From Oscillatoriales cyanobacterium (lineage in GTDB: Bacteria > Cyanobacteriota > Cyanobacteriia > CACIAM-69d), in NCBI GenBank assembly GCA_004292515.1, contig RDXB01000058.1:43530-107529 (forward strand): a DNA stretch of 64,000 nt, read 5' to 3'. The position numbers were made by a program, and so were the translations under genes. This document shows positions 34,260 to 42,948 of the stretch, one piece after another. The notes below the pieces were generated by a model. The model was not told where the DNA came from. It searched no databases and saw nothing but the letters and a program-made list of their open reading frames with translations. Every line of letters begins with the position of its first letter. The first letter of the stretch is position 1.

Positions 34260-35099
34260 TTAGTCGTCAAACAGGCTTGTTTGAATTGAGACGGATCCAT
34301 CACTTGATATATGCGGTGGAGGATTAGAAGCCGGGTTGAATAGATGATGCAGAATTTGCTTCCCAACACGACCTGTTATTTTATATAAATGAATTGTTTT
34401 GAGCTCTTTTTGTTTAGCCCAGTTTGTTGCATAGATGAATGTCCACTTCATTGATGGGTTTTCTGGTTGTCGTACAAAAATGTGACTTTTGCCATTGTCA
34501 TTGACCAATTCATCAAGTGAATATTTTTCCCAGTTTGCCTTTGGGTTTGGCTCCCACCTTTTAACATAAGTTGTTGCTACATTCATCAAAAGATCAACTT
34601 TCTTCATTTTCGGAAGCTGAAAAACTTCTTTGATTTCCTTCAACGGAAAATCTTGCTTGCCGTTAGGATCTGAGTAAACCAGACCATAATAATACGAGCC
34701 TTTAAGGTGTTGAGCAATTTCTCTGAGAGACTCCTTGTTATCTCCATGCCAGTAGTGTGGATCGCATTGCAAATTAAGATTTTTTATGGTTTCTGATAAT
34801 TTATCCAAAGCCTCTTGATTTTGATCGCAGAAGTGACAGATAGGTTGGATGCTTTTCTTATTCAATTCTTGCAAGGCAATGATGGGCGAACCTAATACCT
34901 CATCACCAAATTCCTTGTATTCTGGCTGGTATCCTGCGCCGCAGTTCAAATCTATATAGACATATCTTTGAGTAGTTGTATTCGGCTTTTTGAAAATTTT
35001 TTCGCAAACTGCAGCATGATAGCTCATCAAATATCTGAATCCTCTTAATTTAAAAGGTGTTGACTCAGAATATTGCTGACCAGTTTGAGTTTGAGCCAT
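34260..35099 (-). CDS. tcmP: Three-Cys-motif partner protein TcmP
   Basis: 279-residue protein of the TcmP type, named for being encoded beside three-Cys-motif (DUF5131) proteins. The N-terminus has KLRGFRYLMSYHAAV and the Rossmann-like motif YVYIDLNCGAGY (about residues 47-58), then CHFCDQNQEAL and LVYSDPNGKQDFPL; the glycine-rich loop and the DPNG motif resemble SAM-dependent methyltransferases. It is first in the two-gene unit. Base composition is low in G+C and no HIP1 octamer occurs between about 33.24 and 35.55 kb, which marks recent transfer. Activity has to be inferred; I know of no assigned biochemical role. Confidence 0.85.
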   Translation of the reverse strand: MAQTQTGQQYSESTPFKLRGFRYLMSYHAAVCEKIFKKPNTTTQRYVYIDLNCGAGYQPEYKEFGDEVLGSPIIALQELNKKSIQPICHFCDQNQEALDKLSETIKNLNLQCDPHYWHGDNKESLREIAQHLKGSYYYGLVYSDPNGKQDFPLKEIKEVFQLPKMKKVDLLMNVATTYVKRWEPNPKANWEKYSLDELVNDNGKSHIFVRQPENPSMKWTFIYATNWAKQKELKTIHLYKITGRVGKQILHHLFNPASNPPPHISSDGSVSIQTSLFDD

Positions 35100-35208
35100 A
35101 AGCTAGTTGAAGCGATAAGAGCTTCCAGTGCTAATCGATAATTGTACGATTTGCTAATTATAGCTATTTTCCAAGGATGTTACTAGGGGCAGATCGTCGA
35201 ATATATAT

Positions 35209-35320
35209 GCCCCAACGGTCGACGATGATCGCCCGCTTGCAACTGACCCCTGCGATCCTGGACTGTTAGGCACGATCGCCCATGCTCGGTATCACTGCCA
35301 CGGCGATCGGGGGAGATAGA
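35209..35320. repeat. Diverged copy of the acnB leader (direct repeat, left)
   Basis: 112 bp closely matching 35947-36059, the sequence immediately upstream of acnB, including 33 identical bases at the core. The two copies enclose the DUF29 gene. Confidence 0.85.
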
Positions 35321-35330
35321 CCCTCAATGC

Positions 35331-35777
35331 TCAGTCTTCCAGTTTGACTTCCTGAGTCATCGCCTCATCCCACGCAAAGGGCAACTCGATCGGGAACGCA
35401 TCCAACGATAAACCGGTTTCCGCTTGCGCCTTGGTACGTGCATCGGCATAGGCGACGATCGCCGCTTCCGGCAGCCAGGGTTTAAAACTTGGGTTATCCG
35501 CCAGCAGCCGCTGAATTTCGAGGCGGGCATCCACAATACTGACCAACCAAGAACGCGATCGCCGATCGCCCTGATAGTGCCATTTCAAGAGATGCAAATA
35601 AAGGCGGGTTATTTGGCTCAATAAAGCGCGACGTTCAGAGCGTCCCAAGCTTTCGAGTTCCTCAATAATATTGTCAATATCTAGGGCGCTGAGTTGCCGC
35701 GATCGCAACAGCTCCGTTTGCTGCTGAATCCAGCCATAAAAATCTGATTCATAGGATATGGGTCGATCGGTAGACAT
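35331..35777 (-). CDS. DUF29 family protein
   Basis: 148-residue protein with the DUF29 pattern: N-terminal YESDFYGWIQQQTELLRSRQLSALDIDNIIEELESLGRSERRALLS-type helices (quoted here only as start YESDFYGW, middle IIEELESLGRSE), LYLHLLKWHYQ, then SWLVSIVDARLEIQRLL and the C-terminal PFAWDEAM. The family is frequent in cyanobacteria in many copies per genome and its function is unknown. It lies between the two copies of the acnB leader, transcribed away from acnB, which suggests it entered as part of a duplication or insertion event. Confidence 0.85.
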   Translation of the reverse strand: MSTDRPISYESDFYGWIQQQTELLRSRQLSALDIDNIIEELESLGRSERRALLSQITRLYLHLLKWHYQGDRRSRSWLVSIVDARLEIQRLLADNPSFKPWLPEAAIVAYADARTKAQAETGLSLDAFPIELPFAWDEAMTQEVKLED

Positions 35778-35946
35778 CGCTATTCGGAAGGCCTCTAACC
35801 GAGTGAGTCAGCGCCCGATCTCTTGACACTAACCCAGCATTGATGACGCTAGGTGAGTATACGGGACTGGCTGAATCATTACAGCCTAGCCAACCTTTTT
35901 CTAGATTGACCAGGCAGAGACTCAGTAACCCGATCATCACTGGATC

Positions 35947-36059
35947 GCCCCAAGCGTTCACGACGATCGCCCGCTTGCAACTGACCCCTGCGATCCTAGA
36001 CTGTTAAGCACGATCGCCGATGCTCGGCATCACCGCTACAGCGCTCGCAGGAGACAGAA
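35947..36059. repeat. acnB leader (direct repeat, right)
   Basis: Native position just before acnB; it ends with the AGGAGA ribosome-binding site of acnB. It is duplicated at 35209-35320. The core gatcgcccgcttgcaactg is identical in both. Confidence 0.85.
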
Positions 36060-36065
36060 CACACC

Positions 36066-38657
36066 ATGCTCGAAGCTTATCGCCAACAGGTCGCAGAACG
36101 CGGTCAACTGGGCATTCCCCCCTTGCCCCTCGATGCCGCCCAAACCAGCGACCTGTGTAAGCTACTGGAAACCCCACCGGCTGGGGAAGAAGAATTTTTG
36201 ATGCACTTGCTGTGCGATCGCGTGCCCCCCGGTGTGGACGAGGCGGCCTATGTGAAAGCAGCGTTCCTGACCGCGATCGCCAAAGGAACCACCACCAGCC
36301 CCCTAATCACCCCCCAAGGCGCAGTCGCCATCCTCGGGCAAATGGTCGGCGGCTACAACGTGCAATCCCTCGTGGACTTGCTGAAAGCGAAGGACGCGGG
36401 CATTGCCCAAGCCGCCGCCACCGCCCTCAGCAAAATTACCTTGGCCTTTGATGCATTCAACGACGTGTTGGAACTGTCGGAGCGCAACCCCTACGCCAAA
36501 CAGACGATCGACGCTTGGGCCAACGCCGCTTGGTTCATCAGCCGCCCCAAACTGGCCGAGGCGATCACCGTCACGGTGCTGAAAGTGCCCGGCGAAACCA
36601 ACACCGACGACCTCTCGCCCGCCACCCACGCCACCACCCGCCCCGATATTCCGCTGCACGCCTTGGCGATGCTGGAAACCAAGATGCCGGAAGCCCTGGG
36701 CCTGTTGCCGGAGCTGAAGGCTAAGGGCCACCCGATCGCCTATGTGGGTGATGTGGTCGGCACCGGGTCTTCGCGCAAATCGGCGATCAACTCCGTGCTG
36801 TGGCACATCGGCGACGACATTCCCCACATCCCCAATAAGCGGGCCGGCGGCGTAATTTTGGGCGGCAAGATTGCGCCGATTTTCTTCAACACGGCGGAAG
36901 ATTCGGGGGCCCTGCCGATCGAGTGCGACGTGGCCCAACTGAACACGGGCGACGTGATCACGATCTATCCCTACAAGGGCGAAATCACCAACGAAGCGGG
37001 CGAGGTGATCAGCACCTTTAGCCTGAAGCCCGAGACGATCACCGATGAAGTGCGGGCCGGCGGTCGGATTCCGCTGCTGATCGGCCGCAGCCTGACGGAC
37101 AAAACCCGCGAGAGCCTCGGCCTGGAACCCAGCACCCTGTTTGTGCGCCCCACTGCCCCCGCCGACACCGGCAAAGGCTTCACCCTGGCCCAAAAGATGG
37201 TCGGCAAGGCCTGCGGTTTGCCCGGTGTGCGCCCCGGCACGTCCTGTGAGCCGCGCATGACCACCGTGGGTTCCCAGGACACCACTGGCCCCATGACCCG
37301 CGATGAACTGAAGGAGTTGGCTTGCCTCGGGTTCAGCGCTGATCTGGTGATGCAAAGCTTCTGCCACACCGCCGCCTATCCGAAGCCGGTGGATCTGGAA
37401 ACCCACGCCAACTTGCCCGACTTCATCGCCCAGCGCGGCGGCGTGGCCCTGCGCCCCGGCGATGGGATCATTCACTCCTGGCTGAACCGGATGCTGATGC
37501 CGGACACGGTGGGCACGGGCGGCGACTCCCACACCCGTTTTCCCTTGGGCATTTCCTTCCCGGCCGGTTCCGGGTTGGTGGCCTTTGCGGCGGCCCTGGG
37601 CGTGATGCCGTTGGATATGCCCGAGTCGATCCTGGTGCGGTTCAAGGGCAGCCTGCAACCGGGCGTGACCCTGCGGGACGTGGTGAACGCGATTCCCTAC
37701 GTGGCGATTCAGCAGGGCAAGCTGACCGTCGCCAAGGAGAACAAGCAGAACATCTATTCCGGCAAGATCATCGAAATGGAAGGGCTGCCGGATCTGAAGC
37801 TGGAGCAGGCCTTTGAGCTGACCGACGCGACCGCCGAGCGATCGGCTGCCGGTTGCACGATCGCCCTGAGCGTGGAAACCGTGTCGGAATACCTGCGATC
37901 GAACGTCACCCTACTGAAAAACATGATCGCGCGCGGCTACGAAGATGCCCGGACGATCGCTCGGCGGATTGCCCAGATGGAAGCCTGGTTGGCGAATCCC
38001 TCCCTGATGACCGCCGATGCGGATGCGGAATACGCCGACATCATCGAAGTGGATCTCGATCAACTGGTGGAACCGCTGGTGGCCGCGCCCAACGACCCGG
38101 ACAACATCAAAACCCTGTCCGATTGCGTCGGCGACCCGGTGCAAGAGGTGTTCATCGGTTCCTGCATGACCAACATCGGTCACTTCCGCGCCGCCGCTAA
38201 GGTTCTGGAAGGAGCGGGCACAGCCAAGGCCCGCCTCTGGATCTGCCCGCCCACGCGCATGGACGAAGAAATGCTGCGTCAGGAAGGCTACTACGAGATC
38301 TTCGAGGCGGCCGGCTGTCGGTTGGAAATGCCCGGTTGTTCGCTCTGCATGGGCAACCAAGCCCGCGTGGAAGACAACACCACGGTGTTTTCGACCTCAA
38401 CCCGCAACTTCAACAACCGGATGGGCAAGGGGGCGCAGGTCTACCTCGGCTCGGCGGAGTTGGCGGCGGTCTGTGCCCTGTTGGGTCGGATTCCCAATCG
38501 TGAGGAATACCTGGAAGTGGTGAAGGGCAAGATCGATCCGCTGGCGGGCGATTTGTACCGCTACCTCAACTTCGATCAAATCGATGGCTTTGAAGATCAA
38601 GGGCGATCGGTCTCGAAGGACGATCAAGAAAAAGTCCTGGTCAGCGCCGGTCGTTAA
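36066..38657 (+). CDS. acnB: Aconitate hydratase B
   Basis: 863-residue bifunctional aconitase/2-methylisocitrate dehydratase of the B type, with its 4Fe-4S cluster, in the tricarboxylic acid pathway. Visible are the N-terminal HEAT-like AcnB domain (MLEAYRQQVAERG), the swivel domain before the catalytic domains (NTDDLSPA...GTGSSRKSAIN), GDSHTRFPLGISFPAGSG, and the cluster cysteines in SDCVGD-downstream SCMTNIGHFR and GCSLCMGNQARV. Length is typical. AGGAGA precedes the ATG at 36066. A BIME array begins 6 bp after the stop. Confidence 0.96.
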   Translation: MLEAYRQQVAERGQLGIPPLPLDAAQTSDLCKLLETPPAGEEEFLMHLLCDRVPPGVDEAAYVKAAFLTAIAKGTTTSPLITPQGAVAILGQMVGGYNVQSLVDLLKAKDAGIAQAAATALSKITLAFDAFNDVLELSERNPYAKQTIDAWANAAWFISRPKLAEAITVTVLKVPGETNTDDLSPATHATTRPDIPLHALAMLETKMPEALGLLPELKAKGHPIAYVGDVVGTGSSRKSAINSVLWHIGDDIPHIPNKRAGGVILGGKIAPIFFNTAEDSGALPIECDVAQLNTGDVITIYPYKGEITNEAGEVISTFSLKPETITDEVRAGGRIPLLIGRSLTDKTRESLGLEPSTLFVRPTAPADTGKGFTLAQKMVGKACGLPGVRPGTSCEPRMTTVGSQDTTGPMTRDELKELACLGFSADLVMQSFCHTAAYPKPVDLETHANLPDFIAQRGGVALRPGDGIIHSWLNRMLMPDTVGTGGDSHTRFPLGISFPAGSGLVAFAAALGVMPLDMPESILVRFKGSLQPGVTLRDVVNAIPYVAIQQGKLTVAKENKQNIYSGKIIEMEGLPDLKLEQAFELTDATAERSAAGCTIALSVETVSEYLRSNVTLLKNMIARGYEDARTIARRIAQMEAWLANPSLMTADADAEYADIIEVDLDQLVEPLVAAPNDPDNIKTLSDCVGDPVQEVFIGSCMTNIGHFRAAAKVLEGAGTAKARLWICPPTRMDEEMLRQEGYYEIFEAAGCRLEMPGCSLCMGNQARVEDNTTVFSTSTRNFNNRMGKGAQVYLGSAELAAVCALLGRIPNREEYLEVVKGKIDPLAGDLYRYLNFDQIDGFEDQGRSVSKDDQEKVLVSAGR

Positions 38658-38663
38658 TTTCTG

Positions 38664-39115
38664 GTAGGGGCGTACCGCCGTACGCCCTCCGGCAGAGGCG
38701 ATCAATTCCAACGATCATTTTGGGTTTTCCAAGATCTGGCGTACCGGAGGGCGCATGGCGATCCCAGATTCAGTCAGAATCAATGGGTTTCCGGTAGGGG
38801 CGTACGGCGGTACGCCCTCCGCCCGGATCGATCAATTGAAACGGTCATTTTAGGTGTTTCAAGATCTTGCGTATCGGAGGGCGCATGGCGATCCCAGATT
38901 CGATCGAAATTAATGGGTTTCCGGTAGGGGCGTACCGCCGTACGCCCTCCGCCAGGGTTGATCGATTCAAACGATCATTTTGGGTGTTTCGAGATCTTGC
39001 GTATCGGAGGGCGCATGGCGATGCGCCCCTACGGGAATCAATCGATTGAAACGGTCATTTTAGGTATTTCGAGATCTTGCGTACCGGAGGGCGCATGGCG
39101 ATGCGCCCCTACGGG
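38664..39115. repeat. BIME-like array of alternating REP hairpins (upstream of RAYT)
   Basis: Two mirror-image hairpin types alternate. Type A (GTAGGGGCGTAC...GTACGCCCTCCG) lies at 38664-38691, 38794-38821 and 38924-38951, an exact 130-bp period. Type B (GGAGGGCGCAT...ATGCGCCCCTACGGG), the inverted form, lies at about 38741-38763 and 38871-38893 (right arms replaced by atcccag), 39001-39035 and 39081-39115. Linkers share gatcaattgaaacggtcatttt-like text. This matches bacterial interspersed mosaic elements. Confidence 0.9.
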
Positions 39116-39162
39116 AAATTGTGGGTTTTTGATTAGGTGTTGTGTTGATTGGGTGTTAAAAA

Positions 39163-39747
39163 ATGGCGTATAACCCAGTGATTCATCATCGACGATCAAT
39201 CCGATTAAAAGGGTTTGATTATACGCAATCAGCCATCTATTTTGTAACCATTTGTTGTTATCGACGTGAATGCTTATTTGGAGCGATCGCGCAAGATGAA
39301 ATGATCTTGAATGAATTCGGCAATATCGTTGCAGAGGAGTGGTTACGCAGTTTTGAAATTCGAGATGAGTTGCAGTTAGATGCCTGGGTAGTGATGCCCA
39401 ACCACTTCCATGGGTTGTTATGCTGCGATCGCCCGATCGTGCAAATGCAATCACTAAGTGATAATGATAGACCAGTTGATGACAGCGTGCTAGGCAAAAA
39501 TCAGTTGAAGCGGCCGGCGCGATCGCTTGGCTCCATCATTGCAGGCTTCAAAGCAGTGACCACCAAACAAATCAACCAACACCGGAACGCGCCAGGATCG
39601 CCAGTCTGGCAACGAAACTATTATGAATCGATCGTGCGGGATGATCGAATGCTCAACCATATTCGAGATTATATTGACAACAATCCGCGATCATGGCAAG
39701 TCGATTCCTTACATCCCAACAATATCCCCAAAATTCGTCTCCAGTAG
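39163..39747 (+). CDS. rayT: REP-associated tyrosine transposase (RAYT)
   Basis: 194-residue single-strand transposase of the Y1/HUH class, related to IS200 TnpA. It begins with the RAYT-typical HHRRSIRLKGFDYTQSAIYFVT, has the metal-binding HUH motif in WVVMPNHFHGLL (HFH) and the catalytic-tyrosine helix in WQRNYYESIVRDD, followed by IRDYIDNNP. RAYTs are thought to mobilise REP hairpins. Here the gene is embedded in such hairpins, and its TAG stop at 39745-39747 lies inside the first base pairs of the downstream type A hairpin. Frame intact, so it may be active. Confidence 0.93.
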   Translation: MAYNPVIHHRRSIRLKGFDYTQSAIYFVTICCYRRECLFGAIAQDEMILNEFGNIVAEEWLRSFEIRDELQLDAWVVMPNHFHGLLCCDRPIVQMQSLSDNDRPVDDSVLGKNQLKRPARSLGSIIAGFKAVTTKQINQHRNAPGSPVWQRNYYESIVRDDRMLNHIRDYIDNNPRSWQVDSLHPNNIPKIRLQ

Positions 39748-39935
39748 GGGCGTACCGCCGTACGCCCTCCGCCCGAATCAATCGATTGAAACGGTCATTT
39801 TAGGTATTTCGAGATCTGGCGTATCGGAGGGCGCATGGCGATGCGTCTCTATGGGAATTGATTAATTTAAATGATCGTTCTTGGGGATTTAACATCTGGC
39901 GTATCGGAGGGCGCATGGCGATGCGCCCCTACGGG
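39744..39935. repeat. BIME-like REP hairpins downstream of RAYT
   Basis: Type A at 39744-39771 and type B at 39821-39855 (degenerate right arm) and 39901-39935. The last copy ends at the GGGAGGG that serves as the ribosome-binding site for the decarboxylase gene at 39950. Confidence 0.9.
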
Positions 39936-39949
39936 AGGGACGCGATCGC

Positions 39950-41410
39950 ATGACACCAGCAGATCCAGGGGAAATCGCGGCGATCGACCAGCGGCAACGA
40001 TCGCTCCCCCTAGTCGCAGCCTTGGCCACTCGGGCCGGGCGGCGATCGGGGCGGTGGCATGTGCCGGGCCACAAGGGCCAGGCGATCGAACCGACCTTGG
40101 CGGCGGCCTGGGGCGATTGTTGGGCTTGGGACTTGACCGAGCTGGATGGGTTGGATAACTGGGCAGCTCCCCAAGGGGCGATCGCGGTGGCTGAGGCCTT
40201 GGCGGCGAGCTGCTTTGGGGCGGCGGCGACGCGGTTCTTGGTGAATGGCAGCACCAGTGGCTTGGTGGCGGCGATCGGGGCGGTTTGTGGGGATGGGGAC
40301 GAGATTTTGGTGGCGCGCAATGCCCATCAATCGGTGTTGTCAGGCTTGATCCTGGCGGGTGCGCGACCCCGATGGGTGATGCCCGAGGTCGATCGCCCTT
40401 GGCAGATGCCGACCGTGGTGACCCCCGAGGCGATCGCCCAAGCGTTGGCTGACTATCCAGCGGTGAAGGCGGTGTTAGTGGTGTCACCCACCTATCACGG
40501 TTGGGTGTCGGATCTGGGGGCGATCGCCGCCCTGACGCGATCTCGCGGCATTCCCTTGATTGTGGACGCGGCCCACGGGGCCCATTTGGGGCTGCATCCT
40601 GAGCTTCCCCCGTCCCCCTTGGCGGTTGGGGCGGATTTGGTGGTGGTGTCGGCGCACAAAACCCTTGGCTCCCTGACCCAATCGGCGATGTTGCATCTGC
40701 ATCACAACGCGCAGATCGACCGCGCCCGACTAGAGCAGGCTCTGCGGTGGGTAACTTCCAGCAGCCCCAGTTATCTGTTGATGGCGAGCTTGGATGCGGC
40801 TCGGTGGCGGGCGGCAACTCAGGGGCGATCGGACTGGGAAGCAACCTTGGCGCGGGTCGATCGGGCGCGATCGCGCTTGGTGGCCGATCCGAATTTGCAA
40901 CTATTGCCGATCGCCAATGGGGATCGATCGCGCCTGACGGTTCATTTGCCGGGTTGGACGGGCTATGGGGTCGATGAGGCGCTCGATCGCGACTGGGGCA
41001 TCACGGCGGAACTGAGCAGCCCCCACCATGTCACCTTTGTTTGGACTCCTGCCAACAGCGATGAGGAGGGCGATCGCCTGGTGATGGCGCTGGGAGAGTT
41101 GGCCCGATCGCCCCAAGCCTCGCCCGGTTCTGAAATCAATTGGCCGGGTAGCCTCGCCCCGATCGCCCCAGCCCCCCTCACGCCCCGAGCCGCCAGCCAA
41201 GCGCCTACAGAAACCCTGCCGATCGCCCAAGCAGTGGGCCGGATTGCGGCTGAATGGATCTGTCCCTATCCGCCGGGGATTCCCGTGGTGATTCCCGGCG
41301 AGCGGATCAGTGTCGAGGCGATCGCCCAGATTCAGCAGACCCTCGCCTTGGGTGGGGACTGCACCGGCCAAGCCGACTACGAGGGACAAACTTTACGGGT
41401 CGTTGCTTAG
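39950..41410 (+). CDS. Orn/Lys/Arg decarboxylase family protein
   Basis: 486-residue fold-type I PLP enzyme. It carries the family start HVPGHKGQ, ATRFLVNGSTSGLVAAI, SPTYHGWVSDL, the PLP-binding Asp in VDAAHGAHLG and the Schiff-base Lys in VVSAHKTLGSLTQ, and near the end PYPPGIPVVIPGE, which is diagnostic. It lacks the N-terminal wing domain of the enterobacterial inducible enzymes and resembles the shorter biosynthetic-type or YaaO-like group. Substrate could be arginine, lysine or ornithine; arginine would supply agmatine to AguA/AguB. Its Shine-Dalgarno GGGAGGG (39933-39939) overlaps the end of a REP hairpin. Confidence 0.85.
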   Translation: MTPADPGEIAAIDQRQRSLPLVAALATRAGRRSGRWHVPGHKGQAIEPTLAAAWGDCWAWDLTELDGLDNWAAPQGAIAVAEALAASCFGAAATRFLVNGSTSGLVAAIGAVCGDGDEILVARNAHQSVLSGLILAGARPRWVMPEVDRPWQMPTVVTPEAIAQALADYPAVKAVLVVSPTYHGWVSDLGAIAALTRSRGIPLIVDAAHGAHLGLHPELPPSPLAVGADLVVVSAHKTLGSLTQSAMLHLHHNAQIDRARLEQALRWVTSSSPSYLLMASLDAARWRAATQGRSDWEATLARVDRARSRLVADPNLQLLPIANGDRSRLTVHLPGWTGYGVDEALDRDWGITAELSSPHHVTFVWTPANSDEEGDRLVMALGELARSPQASPGSEINWPGSLAPIAPAPLTPRAASQAPTETLPIAQAVGRIAAEWICPYPPGIPVVIPGERISVEAIAQIQQTLALGGDCTGQADYEGQTLRVVA

Positions 41411-41562
41411 AACCTAGGGACGGGGCATCCTAAAAAGAGTGCAGCTTCGGATCGTAGAGGATGTCTGAACGAGGACATCTGAACAGCCCTAATGGCTCCT
41501 CAATCCACCCCGGCGATCGATGTAGATCAGGCCTCTATCTCAAGGCATTTTTGGTAACAGCG

Positions 41563-42948
41563 ATGATCAATACACCGGCTGAGATTGCCCAGTTACAAGC
41601 CCGCCGTCGCGGCCTGAGTGATCGGCTCCCCGGCCTCCCGATCGCCCTCTGGTCAGGCCAGGCCGCGGCCCGCAACTTTCCCGCCAATCGCTATCCCTTT
41701 CGGGCCAGCAGCCATTTTCTCTACTTTGGCGGCCTGAGTTTGGAGCGGGCGGTGCTGTTGATGGTCGATGGGCGATCGATCCTGTTTTGGGATGAACCGA
41801 CGGTGGCTGATGCTCTCTGGCATGGGCCGGAACCCTCACGGGTCGTCTTGGCGGCCGAGATGGGTTTGGATGCGGACTATCCCTTGGCGGAACTGGCGAC
41901 GGTGTTGGGCGATCGCCGCGCAGACTTGGCCACGGTGGCGGTGCAGTCCCCGGCAGCTCGATCGCACCAAGCCGCAATTCTGGGGCGATCGCTGCCGGAG
42001 CCCAGCCAAGCCACCGGAGCGGATGGGGATTTGGTCGCAGCAATTGTGGCAGTGCGATCGACCCAGGATGCCTCAGCCCTCAGTGAGTTGCGGCGATCGG
42101 CCGCGATCGCCGTAGCAGCCCATCAAGCAGGTTTGCGAGCCACCCCATCTGTCACCACCGAAGCAGAGGTGCGCGCGGCGATCGAAGCAGAAATGATTGC
42201 CTGTGATGCCCATCCCGCCTACAACAGCATTGTCACCATTCGCGGCGAAGTGTTACACAACGAGCGCTACGACAACGAAATTAACCCCGGTGACTTGCTG
42301 TTGGTGGATGCGGGCGCAGAAGTCAGCAGCGGTTGGGCCTCAGACATCACCCGCACCTGGCCCGTGTCGGGGGAATTTTCTGCGACGCAGCGGGCGGTTT
42401 ATGAGGTGGTGTTGGCGGCTCAACGGGCGGCGATCGCAGCGGTGCGGCCCGGCGTGGAATATCGATCGATTCACCAGACCGGATCGCTAGTGTTGATCGA
42501 AGGGTTAGTGGACTTGGGCATTCTGCAAGGCAAGCCGGCGGAGCTGGTCGATCGCGATGCCCACACGTTGTTTTTTCCCCACGGGATTGGCCATCTGCTG
42601 GGGTTGGATGTGCATGACATGGAGGACTTGGGCGATCGGGCCGGGTATGCGCCGGGCCGCAGTCGCAGCGATCGCTTTGGCTGGTGTTTCTTGCGGCTCG
42701 ATCGCCCCCTGGAGGCGGGCATGGTCGTGACGATCGAACCAGGGTTTTATCAAGTGCCCGGTTTGCTCAACAACCGAGACCAGCGCGATCGCTATGGCGA
42801 CTGTGTGAACTGGGAGCGGCTAGAAGAGTTTGACGATGTGCGCGGCATTCGGATCGAAGATGACGTGCTGGTAACGGCCGAGGGGTCAGAGGTCTTGACC
42901 GCTGAGTTGCCGACCGACCCCGATGATATTTGTGCCCTGATGGTATGA
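41563..42948 (+). CDS. pepP: Xaa-Pro aminopeptidase (pita-bread metallopeptidase)
   Basis: 461 residues from the ATG at 41563; an upstream in-frame ATG at 41461 lies in non-conserved sequence. The N-terminal AMP_N-type domain (RRRGLSDRLPG, FRASSHFLYFGG) precedes the creatinase-fold catalytic domain. The five metal ligands are visible: both Asp in VDAGAEVSSGWASDITR, His in FPHGIGHLLGLDVHD, Glu in TIEPGFY and Glu in RIEDDVLV. It removes N-terminal residues before proline. Its last 63 bp overlap, tail to tail, the 3' end of the photoreceptor kinase gene. Confidence 0.93.
   Translation: MINTPAEIAQLQARRRGLSDRLPGLPIALWSGQAAARNFPANRYPFRASSHFLYFGGLSLERAVLLMVDGRSILFWDEPTVADALWHGPEPSRVVLAAEMGLDADYPLAELATVLGDRRADLATVAVQSPAARSHQAAILGRSLPEPSQATGADGDLVAAIVAVRSTQDASALSELRRSAAIAVAAHQAGLRATPSVTTEAEVRAAIEAEMIACDAHPAYNSIVTIRGEVLHNERYDNEINPGDLLLVDAGAEVSSGWASDITRTWPVSGEFSATQRAVYEVVLAAQRAAIAAVRPGVEYRSIHQTGSLVLIEGLVDLGILQGKPAELVDRDAHTLFFPHGIGHLLGLDVHDMEDLGDRAGYAPGRSRSDRFGWCFLRLDRPLEAGMVVTIEPGFYQVPGLLNNRDQRDRYGDCVNWERLEEFDDVRGIRIEDDVLVTAEGSEVLTAELPTDPDDICALMV

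Noticed and set aside
36303..37658. 451-codon open frame antisense to acnB
   Set aside because: It lies entirely within acnB on the opposite strand and its Gly/His/Gln-rich peptide matches no family; a by-product of high-GC codon use.
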